Position numbers and translations under genes: made by a program
From: VAZQ01 sp035552735
GTDB taxonomy: Bacteria; Pseudomonadota; Alphaproteobacteria; Rhizobiales; Xanthobacteraceae
NCBI GenBank assembly: GCA_035552735.1
Contig: DASZKX010000208.1
Span: 1 to 22,462 of the forward strand
Direction: 5' to 3'
DNA: 22,462 bases
Notes under the pieces: model-generated
Databases searched by the model: none
What the model was told of the DNA's origin: nothing
What the model saw: only the letters and a program-made list of their open reading frames with translations
In this document: piece by piece, positions 21,686 through 22,462 of the stretch
Layout: each line of letters begins with the position of its first letter
How positions within the stretch are numbered: position 1 is the stretch's first letter

Positions 21686-22462
21686 ATGATGGACAAGAGT
21701 TCGGCCGCAGCCCTTGCTGGCCTGCTGGCGGCCTACGCGATCGGTGGCCTTGTCGGGGCGGCGGATGCCCAGACCCTGGTGGGGCAAAGCGCGGAAGCCC
21801 GCATGCAGCTCGACTTCCATGTTCCGGACGCCGCCCTCAAGGCGATGCTGCCGGCCGGGGTCGAGCCCGCCATCGCGACCACGGGCGCCGCCAAGGACGC
21901 CAATCTGCGCATGATCTTCATCGACCGCATCGCCGTCACGGCGCCGGACGGCGCGCCGGCCGGATCCGGGCAGATGGTCTATCTCGCCATTCCGATCAAG
22001 CAGGCCGCCCCCAATCCCATCGCCCAGATGCTCATCTACGGGCTGACCAGCGATCCCAAGGAGGCGCCCGGGCCGTTCGGGGTCTATCAATTGGCCTCCA
22101 CCCACCGCATGGAGCGCTCGACCACCGCCGACGCGCAGGCGCAAACCACCGAGAATTGGGAGTTCGCCGCGGCGAGCGGCGAGCACATGGAGCTGCACCT
22201 GAAATACGACCGCGGCATCGGCCGCAAGGCCAGCAACGAGACGAAGTTCTTCTCCAGCGTCAATCCGAGCTTCTATCAACTCTTCAAGGTCGACCAGAAC
22301 CTCGATATCATGCGCAATGCGACCATCACGGTCCCCGACAAGGTGAAGGAGTTCCAATACAAGGCCTCGGGCGGCAAGATCGCGGCCTTGTTCGACGGCA
22401 GCGAGCGCGTGCTCAGCATCGACTGCCTGTCCTGGTACAATCGGGCGATTTATGCACCTTAG
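21686..22462 (+). CDS. Secreted protein of unknown function
   Basis: 258 residues, ending with the TAG at the last base of the window. GGGAGGT at 21674-21680 is an excellent ribosome-binding site for the ATG at 21686 (or the next codon, 21689); the open frame begins earlier at 21596 but lacks such a site. Signal peptide M-M-D-K-S-S-A-A-A-L-A-G-L-L-A-A-Y-A-I-G, cleaved near A-D-A-Q. The mature part starts A-R-M-Q-L-D-F-H-V-P-D-A-A-L-K-A-M-L-P-A-G-V-E-P and continues L-R-M-I-F-I-D-R-I. This is weakly like the opening strands of acetoacetate-decarboxylase-like barrels ('x-x-L-P-x-G'), though no catalytic Lys is obvious by eye. I cannot assign a function. Confidence 0.82.
   Translation: MMDKSSAAALAGLLAAYAIGGLVGAADAQTLVGQSAEARMQLDFHVPDAALKAMLPAGVEPAIATTGAAKDANLRMIFIDRIAVTAPDGAPAGSGQMVYLAIPIKQAAPNPIAQMLIYGLTSDPKEAPGPFGVYQLASTHRMERSTTADAQAQTTENWEFAAASGEHMELHLKYDRGIGRKASNETKFFSSVNPSFYQLFKVDQNLDIMRNATITVPDKVKEFQYKASGGKIAALFDGSERVLSIDCLSWYNRAIYAP

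Overview
The window is GC-rich (low only around the first gene) and carries several short palindromic repeat families that I associate with Hyphomicrobiales (Bradyrhizobium/Rhodopseudomonas-like alphaproteobacteria). The genus is inferred from general knowledge of such repeats, not from a search. Most gene products carry Sec or Tat signals or membrane helices, so this is mainly a periplasmic redox and envelope region.

Layout. 1-853: the 5' end of an amidohydrolase (minus) diverges from a small DUF2199 protein. 1051-3311 (minus): a Tat-exported amidohydrolase followed by an acyl-CoA-dehydrogenase-fold flavin monooxygenase. 3312-3732: a gene-free stretch holding nested inverted repeats and two perfect palindromes. 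3733-6468 (minus): a two-subunit molybdenum hydroxylase ([2Fe-2S] subunit, then a Tat-exported Moco subunit). It diverges from a plus operon, 6737-11334, made of a PQQ dehydrogenase with a fused C-terminal cupredoxin followed by a complete NitT/TauT-like ABC importer. 11350-15362: the 'PQQ-dependent alcohol dehydrogenase system' ABC set, with a beta-propeller, a periplasmic binding protein and an ABC-2 permease on the minus strand and the ATPase divergent on plus. 15383-17477 (minus): a poorly known envelope module of an ExbB/TolQ/MotA-like channel, a single-pass protein with a DUF2135-like periplasmic domain, and a third membrane protein. 17610-22462: a small secreted protein, a second PQQ dehydrogenase with the Asp-x-Asp pair typical of lanthanide enzymes, a secreted protein of unknown function, a periplasmic pentapeptide-repeat protein (minus) and a final secreted protein of unknown function.

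How it may work together (inference). Two PQQ dehydrogenases would oxidise alcohols or sugars in the periplasm, and the exported molybdenum hydroxylase could carry aldehydes on to acids. No c-type cytochrome (CxxCH), MxaJ/XoxJ partner or PQQ biosynthesis gene is visible here. The fused cupredoxin is therefore a candidate built-in electron acceptor. The amidohydrolases and the flavin monooxygenase suggest cytosolic and periplasmic processing of an aromatic or carboxylated substrate.

Most worth a second look: the PQQ-cupredoxin fusion; the ExbB-like/DUF2135-like module; the ABC set pairing a binding protein with an export-type permease; two places where a palindromic repeat appears to supply the start codon or N-terminus of a secreted protein; and the paired perfect palindromes at 3535-3599.
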